Below, in pieces: positions 1 through 7,654 of a stretch of DNA of 64,000 nt. Numbering within the stretch: the stretch's first letter is position 1; each line of letters starts with the position of its first letter. The stretch comes from Roseateles terrae (lineage in GTDB: Bacteria; Pseudomonadota; Gammaproteobacteria; Burkholderiales; Burkholderiaceae_C): positions 124,001 to 188,000 of the forward strand of contig NZ_JACHXO010000009.1 of assembly GCF_014192155.1 (NCBI RefSeq), written 5' to 3'. Below the pieces are notes generated by a model, which saw only the letters and a program-made list of their open reading frames with translations, ran no database searches and was not told where the DNA came from. The position numbers and the translations under genes are program-made.

Positions 1-1296
1 GAGGTCTTCCAGGACATCCTTGCAGGCAAACTTCGCGATGACCTGGAGGATGAGTTTTATGCGTACTGGGCGGGCATTTTCTGTCTCGTCGACTTGCGCG
101 ATGCTCGCCTTGGACAGCAAATACTGAAGGCGGTCAAAAACGGGTCGGACGTCTACCCGGTGGTGACCGACGACTTGCCGCGGACGCAGGCCAAGCTGAA
201 GCAACTTGGCTGGACCACAGTCGATTGCCCCGCGGTGACGTACCGGGTCAAGACTTCGACGAAGCCCAGGCCGCACAACATGCGGTGGCCAATCGAGAAC
301 GTGCAACAGTTGCTTGAGTGGCAAGGCCTCCTCGACAAGCAGTGCCGGAAGAAGCTCCTGGAACGCATCCAGCAGGCCCGCGCAACTGCGGCGTTGTCGG
401 TGGTCCTCATCATCGAGTCGCCGCTCATGACCTACGGTGCCTGGGTCGATTTCAGGAAGGACTCGGCCCCACAGCGCGGAGCGCGGAAGAATGCAGCACC
501 ATTGTTCTCGCTCCCCGTTGTTCCACTGGAGGTGATCCGCCTGGACGACCAATACATGGCCGAGCGGAATCAGCCGGGCCGTAAATCCTTGTCCGGAAAG
601 CGGCTGGCTTTGGTGGGGTGCGGAACTATTGGTGGCTACCTCGCTGACCTTCTCGTGAAGGCCGGTGCCGGCACCGGCGGCGGGAGCCTTGAGCTGGTCG
701 ATTTTGATGGGCTGAAACCGCAGAATCTTGGGCGCCATCGGCTGGGGTTCTCCGGGCTCTTCAACAACAAGGCGGTCGCCCTGAAGCGAGAGTTGGATGC
801 CTTGGCGCCGGGGGCCAACATCGTTGCCAGCCCGAGGGACGTGCGCGAGATTGACCTCGGCGCTTTCGATTTGCTCATTGACGCCACGGGCGAAGAGTCG
901 CTGGGGCATTGGCTGGCACAAAAGTACCAGCATGGTTCGCTCCTGACGGTGTGGGTCGAAGGGCCTGGCGTTGCTGTTCGAGGCGTGATGCGGGCCAACG
1001 AGAAGGGCGGATGTTTCCGCTGTCTTTGCGATGCCAACAGGGCAGGGCTGCTGCAGGCTGTGGAGGGCGAAGTTCCAAAGCTGCTGGCGGGTCAGGGGTG
1101 CGAGGGGCTGTACGTGCCCTTTCCGGCAACCGTCTCTCTGCAGGCCGCGGCGCTTGGTGCAGAGATGGTCAGCTCTTGGGTCAACGACGACGACGCACCG
1201 ACTTTGCGCACGCGCGTCCTCGATAGCCAGTTTCAGATCGCAACGCCGGACTGCAGCCTTCTGAAGCAATCTGGATGCCCTGCATGCAGTTCGTAA
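1..1296 (+). CDS. E1-like (ThiF/HesA) activating enzyme, probable E2-E1 fusion, 5' end outside window
   Basis: The frame is open from base 1, so the start lies upstream; the first in-window start-like codon (TTG at 94) is not the real one. About 200 residues precede an E1 adenylation domain that begins near base 600 with a nucleotide-binding GCGTIGG motif. This is followed by VDFDGLKPQNLGRHR, the usual E1 Asp and Arg-finger segment. Two Cys pairs (CFRC and CPAC) near the C-terminus could bind zinc. Known ThiF/E1 enzymes adenylate the C-terminal glycine of ubiquitin-like proteins, or in type II CBASS (Cap2, an E2-E1 fusion) of the CD-NTase. The long N-terminal part could be the E2 domain, but its catalytic Cys cannot be assigned here. 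The next gene, a JAMM peptidase, overlaps the 3' end. Family call is firm; system type is inferred. Confidence 0.8.
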   Translation, partial: EVFQDILAGKLRDDLEDEFYAYWAGIFCLVDLRDARLGQQILKAVKNGSDVYPVVTDDLPRTQAKLKQLGWTTVDCPAVTYRVKTSTKPRPHNMRWPIENVQQLLEWQGLLDKQCRKKLLERIQQARATAALSVVLIIESPLMTYGAWVDFRKDSAPQRGARKNAAPLFSLPVVPLEVIRLDDQYMAERNQPGRKSLSGKRLALVGCGTIGGYLADLLVKAGAGTGGGSLELVDFDGLKPQNLGRHRLGFSGLFNNKAVALKRELDALAPGANIVASPRDVREIDLGAFDLLIDATGEESLGHWLAQKYQHGSLLTVWVEGPGVAVRGVMRANEKGGCFRCLCDANRAGLLQAVEGEVPKLLAGQGCEGLYVPFPATVSLQAAALGAEMVSSWVNDDDAPTLRTRVLDSQFQIATPDCSLLKQSGCPACSS

Positions 1297-1760
1297 GCGG
1301 ATGGTCAACGCCGGATAGGCGAATCCTTGTGAACTTCGACGAGAAGGTGCTCAACGTGTTCCGGCAGCACATCCAGCACCTGGGCAGTGATGCCGAGGCC
1401 GGCGGCCTGCTTCTCGGCGAGGTCAGGGGCGGGCATCTGAACCTTGTCGACGCAACGTATCCGACCGCCGCCGACTTGCGGTCGCGGTACTCGTTTGAGC
1501 GGCTCCCGCAAGGCCACGCAGAGGTCGCACAGAAGACGTGGAGTGATAGCCGAGGAACAGTTCGGTACTTGGGCGAGTGGCATTCACATCCTGAAGACCA
1601 CCCCATACCGTCTGGGATCGACCGGTCAGAGTGGAAGCGGTTGGCCTTCGAGCGTAAGGACAAGCACCCCTTCCTTGCAGTCATAGTGGGCAGGGCGGAC
1701 TTGCGTGTGGAGCTGGTGCCATCGAAGGGTGACAGCCTAGTCCTGCATGCGTGTACATGA
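1275..1760 (+). CDS. JAB/JAMM-family (Mov34/MPN) metallo-isopeptidase, Cap3-like
   Basis: A 161-residue single-domain protein with a complete JAMM zinc site: Glu in GGLLLGE (residue ~49), then HSH (residues 103-105), Ser113 and Asp116, fitting HxH-x7-S-x2-D. Enzymes of this family remove ubiquitin-like modifiers from targets; in type II CBASS, Cap3 reverses the conjugation made by Cap2. The start overlaps the E1 gene by about 20 bases (ATG at 1275, alternative ATG at 1284), so the two are very probably co-translated. It could equally serve a Bil or other bacterial ubiquitin-like operon; what lies left of the window would decide. Confidence 0.85.
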   Translation: MPCMQFVSGWSTPDRRILVNFDEKVLNVFRQHIQHLGSDAEAGGLLLGEVRGGHLNLVDATYPTAADLRSRYSFERLPQGHAEVAQKTWSDSRGTVRYLGEWHSHPEDHPIPSGIDRSEWKRLAFERKDKHPFLAVIVGRADLRVELVPSKGDSLVLHACT

Positions 1761-1813
1761 CGAGCATGAGTACATCGCGGGCAGGTTTTGGGCAGCGCTG
1801 ACGACCTTCCGCT

Positions 1814-2274
1814 ATGGGTTGCCAAGCCTCGAATGCGCGTGGTTCTCCGCGCGATGACATCGCGCTGCGGCCAGGGCGTGCCGGGCACCATGAAGGCACT
1901 CACGGGGGTGGCTGAAGCTCATCCGCGAGGCCTTGGGGCGCACGGAGCGCCAGCAGGCTCAGCGGTTGGGCATTTCCGGGTCGACATTGCACAAGTCCGA
2001 ACAGTCCGAAGCGGATGACCGCATCACCCTCGGACAGTTGCGCAAGCTCGCCGACGGGCTGGACTGCGAACTGGTCTACGCTCTGGTTCCCCGGCGCCCG
2101 CTCACGAAGGTGGTCGAGGAACGTGCCCGCGCCATCGCCACGGAAGAAGTCGCAGGCGTGGCCCACACCATGGGTCTCGAAGACCAGCGCCCCGGCGCCG
2201 AGAGGTTGCGCAAGCAGGTGGAGCGCAGGACGGAAGAGCTGTTGCGCGGCCGCTGGTCGGACCTATGGCGATAG
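1814..2274 (+). pseudogene. Mobile mystery protein A-like HTH gene, frameshifted near its 5' end
   Basis: The reading frame from about 1906 (GWLKLIREALG, then an HTH-like GISGSTLHKSEQSE and DCELVYALVP) matches my recollection of the XRE-type mobile mystery protein A family, but a stop at 1891 cuts off the usual ~30 N-terminal residues. Those residues appear in the neighbouring frame from ATG 1814 (SNARGSPRDDIALRPG...). One extra G in the G5 run at 1904-1908 would join the two frames as HGGWLKLIREAL. This suggests a homopolymer frameshift, a sequencing error or a slippery tract. If still expressed, the short form must begin at a non-ATG codon (CTG 1912 or TTG 1933). It overlaps the Fic gene by 10 bases, the usual A/B pairing. 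Confidence 0.6.
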
Positions 2275-2852
2275 ACCTTGACGAGCAGTATGGCCAGACC
2301 CCGCTGGACCTGGACGAGAAGGCCGGGCTCATCCCCGAGCACCTGACCATCAAGGGTGACCTGAACGACTGGGAGCAGGAGAACCTCCTGCCTGCTGTGC
2401 GCTGGCTGAAGCGGGTGCGCTCGCCGGACGTACTCAGCGAGGGCTTCTGCCGAGAGCTGCATCAACAGATGTTCGGCAAGACTTGGTCAGGGGCGGGCAC
2501 TTTTCGCAAGTCAGACAAGAACATCGGGTGCGATCGGACGCAAGTGGCTGTGCGGCTCAACGGCCTGTTCGGGAACACACGTTGGTGGGTCGACAACGCC
2601 ACCTTCCCGCCCGACGAAATCGCAGCGCGTTTTCACCGCGACCTAGTTTGGATTCACCCCTTCCCCAATGGCAACCGGCACTCGCGCATGATGGCCGATG
2701 CGTTGCTGCGTAGAATGGGACAAGCGGCGTTCTCCTGGGGGAGCGGCGGCGATCTGGTCGCCGCCAACGAAGTGCGGGCACGGTACTTGGCTGCTCTGCG
2801 AGCTGCGGACCAAGGCGACTACCAGCTGCTGCTGGCATTTGTCCGTAGTTGA
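2265..2852 (+). CDS. Mobile mystery protein B, Fic/DOC-family protein
   Basis: A 195-residue protein of the Fic family, overlapping the upstream protein A-like gene. The family-typical SDKNIG, PPDEIAARFH and C-terminal GDYQLLLAFVRS segments are present. The Fic core at 2655-2687 reads HPFPNGNRHSR, one residue shorter than the canonical HPFx(D/E)GN(G/K)RxxR because a Gly between Asn and Arg is missing. Canonical Fic enzymes transfer AMP or related groups to hydroxyl side chains, and this loop binds the nucleotide phosphates, so activity may be altered or lost. The A/B pair is recurrent on mobile elements; its role is unknown, with a toxin-antitoxin or regulator-effector pair a possible reading. 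Confidence 0.8.
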   Translation: MAIDLDEQYGQTPLDLDEKAGLIPEHLTIKGDLNDWEQENLLPAVRWLKRVRSPDVLSEGFCRELHQQMFGKTWSGAGTFRKSDKNIGCDRTQVAVRLNGLFGNTRWWVDNATFPPDEIAARFHRDLVWIHPFPNGNRHSRMMADALLRRMGQAAFSWGSGGDLVAANEVRARYLAALRAADQGDYQLLLAFVRS

Positions 2853-2962
2853 ACGTATCTCGCGCACGCGCGAGCGTGGGGACACCGCAAGTGCCTTGAG
2901 GCTGTCGACTCCGATTCAACTGCGGAAGCCGCGCTCAGGCGCCGCAAGTACGCCCGGGGCCA

Positions 2963-3196
2963 CTACTGAGGCGCGTCCCAGACAACCACAGGCTGGAGCG
3001 TACAACCCGACGGCGCATCCTCTGGATGGGCTTTCACGAAAAACCTGGTTGGGCCGCCACAATGGAAGCAGTGGAAGTACCGTGCCAACTGCTGCGGTGA
3101 AGCAGTATTGGCCAAGGCAGTGCTCAGCGGTATGGACGCATGCACCCACGAACAAGTTGGGCATTTGACTTCGACGTACGGCAGAGAGTCAGTCAT
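2963..3196 (-). CDS. Small zinc-ribbon protein, last gene of a four-gene cassette
   Basis: A 77-residue protein with two Cys pairs, CPTC near residue 12 and CFHCG near residue 43, spaced as in a zinc ribbon. Its ATG overlaps the stop of the preceding gene by 4 bases (ATGA), which argues that it is real despite its size. It fills what would otherwise be an empty stretch downstream of the Fic gene on the opposite strand. No function can be assigned; zinc ribbons commonly bind nucleic acid or mediate complex assembly. Confidence 0.6.
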   Translation of the reverse strand: MTDSLPYVEVKCPTCSWVHASIPLSTALANTASPQQLARYFHCFHCGGPTRFFVKAHPEDAPSGCTLQPVVVWDAPQ

Positions 3197-3483
3197 AGCT
3201 GTGAGCCTGCGTCGGGCAATCCCTCACGACTGCAACCGTCTGGTGACGATGGCGACGACGTAGCTATCCGGGCGCTTGTCCGCGCCACCTGCCGGCGCAG
3301 AGCATCCTCGAGTTCGGCAGCAGCTCCGAGGCATTCCTCAATCCGCCGAATAGTGGTTTGGATTACCGAGATGTCGCCTAGGTCATGAAAGCTACGCGAC
3401 GCCGCGATACGGTCGCGCAGACGTTCGATGATGGGCTGCGCCGCACTGATGGTTTCCATGATTTGAATGGGTGATCGAGCCAC
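3193..3483 (-). CDS. Small helical protein of unknown function
   Basis: A 96-residue protein, mostly predicted helix (RRIEECLGAAAELEDALRRQ looks amphipathic) with a Ser/Pro-rich tail. It starts at GTG 3483, three bases after the upstream stop, with a GGGGAG Shine-Dalgarno stretch about six bases before. Its end overlaps the zinc-ribbon gene by ATGA. Coupling to its neighbours is the main reason to believe it; I do not recognise the family. Confidence 0.55.
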   Translation of the reverse strand: MARSPIQIMETISAAQPIIERLRDRIAASRSFHDLGDISVIQTTIRRIEECLGAAAELEDALRRQVARTSARIATSSPSSPDGCSREGLPDAGSQL

Positions 3484-3486
3484 GAT

Positions 3487-3846
3487 TCACTCCCCTGACC
3501 CGCAAGCATTGGGCATGCGATGAGAAACCTGCTTCATGATCCAGTCCAGCTCGTCGGCCGACAGGCCCCAGTCTTTTGCTTCGACGCCTTTGCGGACCTG
3601 CAGCAGGAGCGCCGACAGGCTCGTATCCGGAAGCTCTGCGAGCTTCCGGTTGCAGTACGCAGTTAGCTGCTCGGCCAGATCGACACATGCATCGAACCGC
3701 GCACGGAGCTCCTCATCGGTCCAGCCCTCCACGAACCTGCCATCAACCAGGCGGACGCCGAGCTTCGGCTGAAAACCGCTGAGGGACGCAGGCTCTCCGC
3801 GTCTTGGAAAGTCTGCCGGCACTTGTTTGTCGTTCTCAATGCTCAT
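3487..3846 (-). CDS. Small conserved-looking protein with an SGFQPKL motif
   Basis: A 119-residue protein from ATG 3846, which has GGGGTGA just upstream and starts 15 bases past the exonuclease stop. An N-terminal SLSGFQPKLGV segment resembles the SLAGAQPKL motif of HipA-type kinases, but the rest (acidic, helical, ending near WGLSADELDWIMKQV) lacks any kinase core. The resemblance may therefore be only a shared short motif. It is the second gene of the exonuclease cassette. Function unknown. Confidence 0.65.
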   Translation of the reverse strand: MSIENDKQVPADFPRRGEPASLSGFQPKLGVRLVDGRFVEGWTDEELRARFDACVDLAEQLTAYCNRKLAELPDTSLSALLLQVRKGVEAKDWGLSADELDWIMKQVSHRMPNACGSGE

Positions 3847-3860
3847 GCTCACCCCGACCG

Positions 3861-4610
3861 TCAAACCTCAGTACCGGCTTGGGACAAGACCTCGGCACTC
3901 AGCACCCGCGTCGCCGGCCCGGTCTCCACGGCGCAGCGAAGACGCTGGCCAACTGTCAGGCTGCGCCAGTCCACGTTCGGGGTGCCCTCTCCGATGCAAA
4001 GCGTGAGCGCGCCGTCATGGGTCTCCGCATGGACTATCTCGAATTCGGGGATGACGACTGTGACGGTAGCGTCCACCTCGACGGTTCTCCATTCAACCGG
4101 CTCAGCAACGCGGTGGACTGCTTCAAACCTCGCCCGCAACGCATATGCGTCCGCGAGGGCATGGTGCCTGGCTATCCCATGGGTTGCCTCAAGCGCGTGC
4201 CAAGCCGATTCAGCAGCGGCCTTGCCTTCGAGGTCGTCGAGGAGGTAGCCAACATGGGCGGCACGCATCGTCGCGGCCAGCGGCGCGTCTGAGCTGGCCA
4301 ACAGCTGCTCAACCAGCAAGAAGTCGACGTTGTAGTCGTAGACGATTTCGACGTCGTCAGCTCCGAGGCTATCGAGCCAATGCAAGAGGTGAGCGCCGAT
4401 TTCTGCCCATGGCACGCCAGGGACGCGGCCGAGCTGCGGCAGCACCTGGTCAGCGACGAAGGGGTTGGGATGGTGACGCAGAAGGTCTTCGGCCTCGGCG
4501 ACGGTGATTTCCGAGTACAGCTGGCGGCCAGCGTCCGTCAGGAATGCCGCGCTGATGAAGCAGGGGCCCTCAGTCGTTTCGATGAACTCGGTGTCAATGA
4601 AGATTCGCAT
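3861..4610 (-). CDS. DEDDh-type 3'-5' exoribonuclease-like protein
   Basis: A 249-residue protein. The first ~160 residues form an RNase T/DnaQ-like exonuclease fold: FIDTEF at residues 4-9 supplies the Asp and Glu of motif I, VYDYNVDF the motif II Asp, and HHALADAYALR the His and Asp of motif III, giving a full DEDDh set. It resembles the Rv2179c-like exoribonuclease domain. The C-terminal ~80 residues look like an extra beta-rich domain. It heads a tight four-gene minus-strand unit, and no other gene separates it from tniQ upstream. Such a nuclease grouped with small unknown proteins on a transposon could be a defence module; that is inference. Confidence 0.75.
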   Translation of the reverse strand: MRIFIDTEFIETTEGPCFISAAFLTDAGRQLYSEITVAEAEDLLRHHPNPFVADQVLPQLGRVPGVPWAEIGAHLLHWLDSLGADDVEIVYDYNVDFLLVEQLLASSDAPLAATMRAAHVGYLLDDLEGKAAAESAWHALEATHGIARHHALADAYALRARFEAVHRVAEPVEWRTVEVDATVTVVIPEFEIVHAETHDGALTLCIGEGTPNVDWRSLTVGQRLRCAVETGPATRVLSAEVLSQAGTEV

Positions 4611-4798
4611 TGAGCTGTGCCAACAGTTCTCTCTGAGGCGATGACCACGCTACGAAGTACCAGCAGCTGAGCAGCCGTTCGAGCGATCCCGTTCGTCGAC
4701 CATGCTATGTCGCGGCTCGGCGGTCGGCGGCAATGCCAATACTCGCAAAGTACGAGAAACACGCCGACGGTCAAGGAGTGGTAGGGGCCAATCCACCG

Positions 4799-6676
4799 TC
4801 AATTCCCTTCGCGGGGTGTGCAACGCCGGGAAGGCATAGGTCGGCCGGCTCTTCCGTCGCGCAGCTCGAGTCGTCCGGCGTTCGCCGCCGCCACCGCCAG
4901 GGCCGCGACGTCAGTGAGCTTGACCAGGGCCCCGCGCTGGGCACCGTCGGCCGTGGCCCGGCCTGGGATGACGCCCACAGGCGCCAAGCGCTTGGCGAGC
5001 AGCGAGGACCTTCCACCTGCCAGCTTGGCCAGGTCTGCCAAGGGCATGTAGGTCCGGTTGAACTCGAGCAACTGCGCCGGCATGACCACACGGCAAGGCT
5101 GGCCGCGCAGCACGATGGAAAAGGAGTGCAGCAGCCCCCGCTCGATCCAGTGGTCGATGCACTCGTGCTTCCACCCGGTCAGCTTGGCGAGCTGGCTCAC
5201 AGAGAGCCCAGCTTCCAGTAACGGCGTCCCGAAGAACCGCCGCACATCTGCCAGCTTGTACTGCAGCTGGCCAACGTCCTCCGCGGGTCCTTGCGCCCGG
5301 ACTTCGCCGGCCCGGATGGCTCGCATCAGCGCTTGAATAGCCGTGTTGTCTCCCAGACGCCGGCTGGTCAGGTCGGCAAAGGCAATCAGCTCGCCGGTGG
5401 TGGGGGACTCCGCCTGGTTCGCCATCAGCGTCGCTCGCACATCCTCGATGGCTCTGGTGCGGAAAGGACCGCCCTTCAGGACGTCTTTCACCCAGTCGTA
5501 GTCCGCTTCGACCAATCCGGCAGCGGCCATATTGCCCAATACCTTCGGCGACACGCCCAGCGACCTGCAGGCCTCCGCTTCGGTCACCCAGCCGCTACGG
5601 GCTTCAACGATGCGTTCGAGGTCCTCACGAAGCACCTCGAACACCTTCCCCTTGGTGCCGAACCTCCTGCTGCGATGCTCAATCTGGCGCGCAGCAATGG
5701 CCCGCTTGAGCGTGGGAACCGTCATATGACCGTGCTTGGCTGCGTCCTTGAGACGGACGTATCGAAGATCGTCCCAATGTCCCTCGTCCTCCATTCCGAT
5801 CACGCCATCAAATTCCGTGGAGGCGATACGAATGACCGGGGACAGAAATGCCTTCAGGCTGCCGGCGGACGCCACCGTCAGCAAATGGCGGAACCACGGG
5901 CCAAGCAGGGCCTTGAGCGTCCTTGCATTCCCTGGCCCAGCCGCGATACGGGACCGGACGTGCTGCTCATAGGCCGCAGGCCAATCGACCAGCAGCGTTT
6001 CTAGAGGCGCCAGAAACTCGACGGCCTCACTCACTGAACCGGGGCTGGCGGCATTTCGGCGCGGCGCAGGCGCCACAGGGTCGAAGTACAGGCAGAGCGT
6101 ACGAACCAGTTCGGCGACGTCCGCGGGCGAAGCATCTGCGAGGTCTGGCAACTGGCTCATAGGCGCCCCGCGGACCGCCATCAAGCGAGCGGATAACCAA
6201 AGTTGGACCGGGGTGGCGGTGGCGGTGGGAATCAGAGCGAGGTCCTGGCCGCAATCGCACTGCTCGATTCGCTCACGGTTGATGGACAGGAAGGAGTCGC
6301 AAGCCGGGCAACGCTCCACAAGCACCGTGCGGTGCGTCGGGCAGGCGGTGACGTAGCAGTGCTCCCATCCCGTCCGCAGGTACATGTCTTCGCCCAAGCA
6401 GTGAGGGCAGACCACGTCATGGTGACCACGGTGCAACGAGCGAAGCGCCTTCAGCGATTCCTCCCGTTGCGTGATCGACGCCGTCCATGCCGTCGGAAGG
6501 TTGTACGTCGCAGCAATGTGCTCAGGCCGGCTCAACAACCCTGTGCGTGAGGTTGACGTTCCAGCTAGGGAAGCAAATTCCCTCCAATTGCGAAAGTCAT
6601 TTGCGCTTGCGAGACGGCGGTAGTAGCCCAACGGGGACTCGTCCGCTTTGGGTTCAAGGTGATAGGTAAGTTCCAC
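4799..6676 (-). CDS. tniQ: TniQ/TnsD-family transposon target-selection protein
   Basis: A 625-residue protein whose N-terminal ~150 residues are a TniQ domain with a zinc-binding series: CPHC, then a Cys and CPTHR, CPAC and CDCGQD. TnsD/TniQ proteins bind the target DNA and recruit the TnsC ATPase. The long C-terminal part holds several HTH-like segments (AEACRSLGVSPKVLGNMAAAG, LSVSQLAKLTGWKHECIDHW), consistent with sequence-specific DNA reading. It is the last gene of the tnsABC-tniQ operon, 24 bases after tnsC. The start is GTG 6676 with no clear Shine-Dalgarno. Confidence 0.88.
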   Translation of the reverse strand: MELTYHLEPKADESPLGYYRRLASANDFRNWREFASLAGTSTSRTGLLSRPEHIAATYNLPTAWTASITQREESLKALRSLHRGHHDVVCPHCLGEDMYLRTGWEHCYVTACPTHRTVLVERCPACDSFLSINRERIEQCDCGQDLALIPTATATPVQLWLSARLMAVRGAPMSQLPDLADASPADVAELVRTLCLYFDPVAPAPRRNAASPGSVSEAVEFLAPLETLLVDWPAAYEQHVRSRIAAGPGNARTLKALLGPWFRHLLTVASAGSLKAFLSPVIRIASTEFDGVIGMEDEGHWDDLRYVRLKDAAKHGHMTVPTLKRAIAARQIEHRSRRFGTKGKVFEVLREDLERIVEARSGWVTEAEACRSLGVSPKVLGNMAAAGLVEADYDWVKDVLKGGPFRTRAIEDVRATLMANQAESPTTGELIAFADLTSRRLGDNTAIQALMRAIRAGEVRAQGPAEDVGQLQYKLADVRRFFGTPLLEAGLSVSQLAKLTGWKHECIDHWIERGLLHSFSIVLRGQPCRVVMPAQLLEFNRTYMPLADLAKLAGGRSSLLAKRLAPVGVIPGRATADGAQRGALVKLTDVAALAVAAANAGRLELRDGRAGRPMPSRRCTPREGN

Positions 6677-6700
6677 GAGGACACCGGTTGTTGAATGGGA

Positions 6701-7654
6701 CTAGAGACGACGGACGTCCGGAAGCGGCTCGATGTCCAGGATGTACTGATGCGCCACGTTGAGGTCGGCGTCGGACACTTCCAAGGACTTGAACGGCTTC
6801 ACCAGCGGACTGCGCGTTCCACCTGCCGTATCCGAAGCTCTTTTGCAGTCCTCCAGGCTGAGAGCTCGTGGTTGTTCACCGCGCGGGCGGATGCACAGCT
6901 CCTGCATGAACTTGCTCAACACACCGATAAGGCCACCCGTGTGCAGAAAGCAGTTTTTGACAAAGGCCGCGAACTCCACGTCGATAGGCCAACCGCATTC
7001 GGCAAACATGTCGTAGTACGTCTTGACGCAGGCGGCGAAGGCGGACTTCTGGTCGGCCTCACGGAAGTTGTACGGGTAGAACTGCCGCTTGGCGGAGGCT
7101 CGCTGGCGGAGCTGGTCGTTGCTCTTTATCAGCAGTTCAAGCCTTGGAATTCCCGTCATGAAGATGCTCATGCTCGCCCGCTCCGAGAGGACTTTGAGCA
7201 TGTCACCCGCAGAGCGAGGGAGGAGTCGGGCAGCGGGTTCGACGAAGTGGCTGGCTTCATCGAGCAGGAGCACCTTCACGCCCAGTTTCGTCAGGGTCTG
7301 CGCGGCGTGCAGCTCCAGGTCCGCAACCCTGTCACCCCGTCGTACTGCCACCTTCAGAGCCTCCAACACCAAGCTTGGAAACGACTTTGACGAGATTGCT
7401 TGAGAGAGCGGTATGTACAGAACTGGCACGCGACGTACGCCGCCTTCTCGGTACTCTGGATAGCGCTGGGCCAACGCCTCCATCAGCATTGATTTGCCGG
7501 CACGAGAAGGCCCAACGATCCATTCAATTCGCGGTGCGGCACCGGCCAGGGCGTCTTCAATTCGATCCAGAAGCCACTCTTGGTGGATCAGGAAGGTCAG
7601 GTGCTCCAGCTTGCAGGATTCGATTCGGCGACGCAGGTCGCGAGCTGATGTCAT
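6701..7654 (-). CDS. tnsC: TnsC/TniB-type AAA+ ATPase, transposition regulator
   Basis: A 317-residue AAA+ protein with Walker A GPSRAGKS at residues ~48-55 and Walker B VLLLDEASHF near residue 135. Its length is close to TniB and shorter than E. coli TnsC. Proteins of this family form ATP-dependent filaments on target DNA and link the TniQ-bound target to the transposase. The start overlaps the tnsB stop by ATGA, showing translational coupling. Confidence 0.9.
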   Translation of the reverse strand: MTSARDLRRRIESCKLEHLTFLIHQEWLLDRIEDALAGAAPRIEWIVGPSRAGKSMLMEALAQRYPEYREGGVRRVPVLYIPLSQAISSKSFPSLVLEALKVAVRRGDRVADLELHAAQTLTKLGVKVLLLDEASHFVEPAARLLPRSAGDMLKVLSERASMSIFMTGIPRLELLIKSNDQLRQRASAKRQFYPYNFREADQKSAFAACVKTYYDMFAECGWPIDVEFAAFVKNCFLHTGGLIGVLSKFMQELCIRPRGEQPRALSLEDCKRASDTAGGTRSPLVKPFKSLEVSDADLNVAHQYILDIEPLPDVRRL

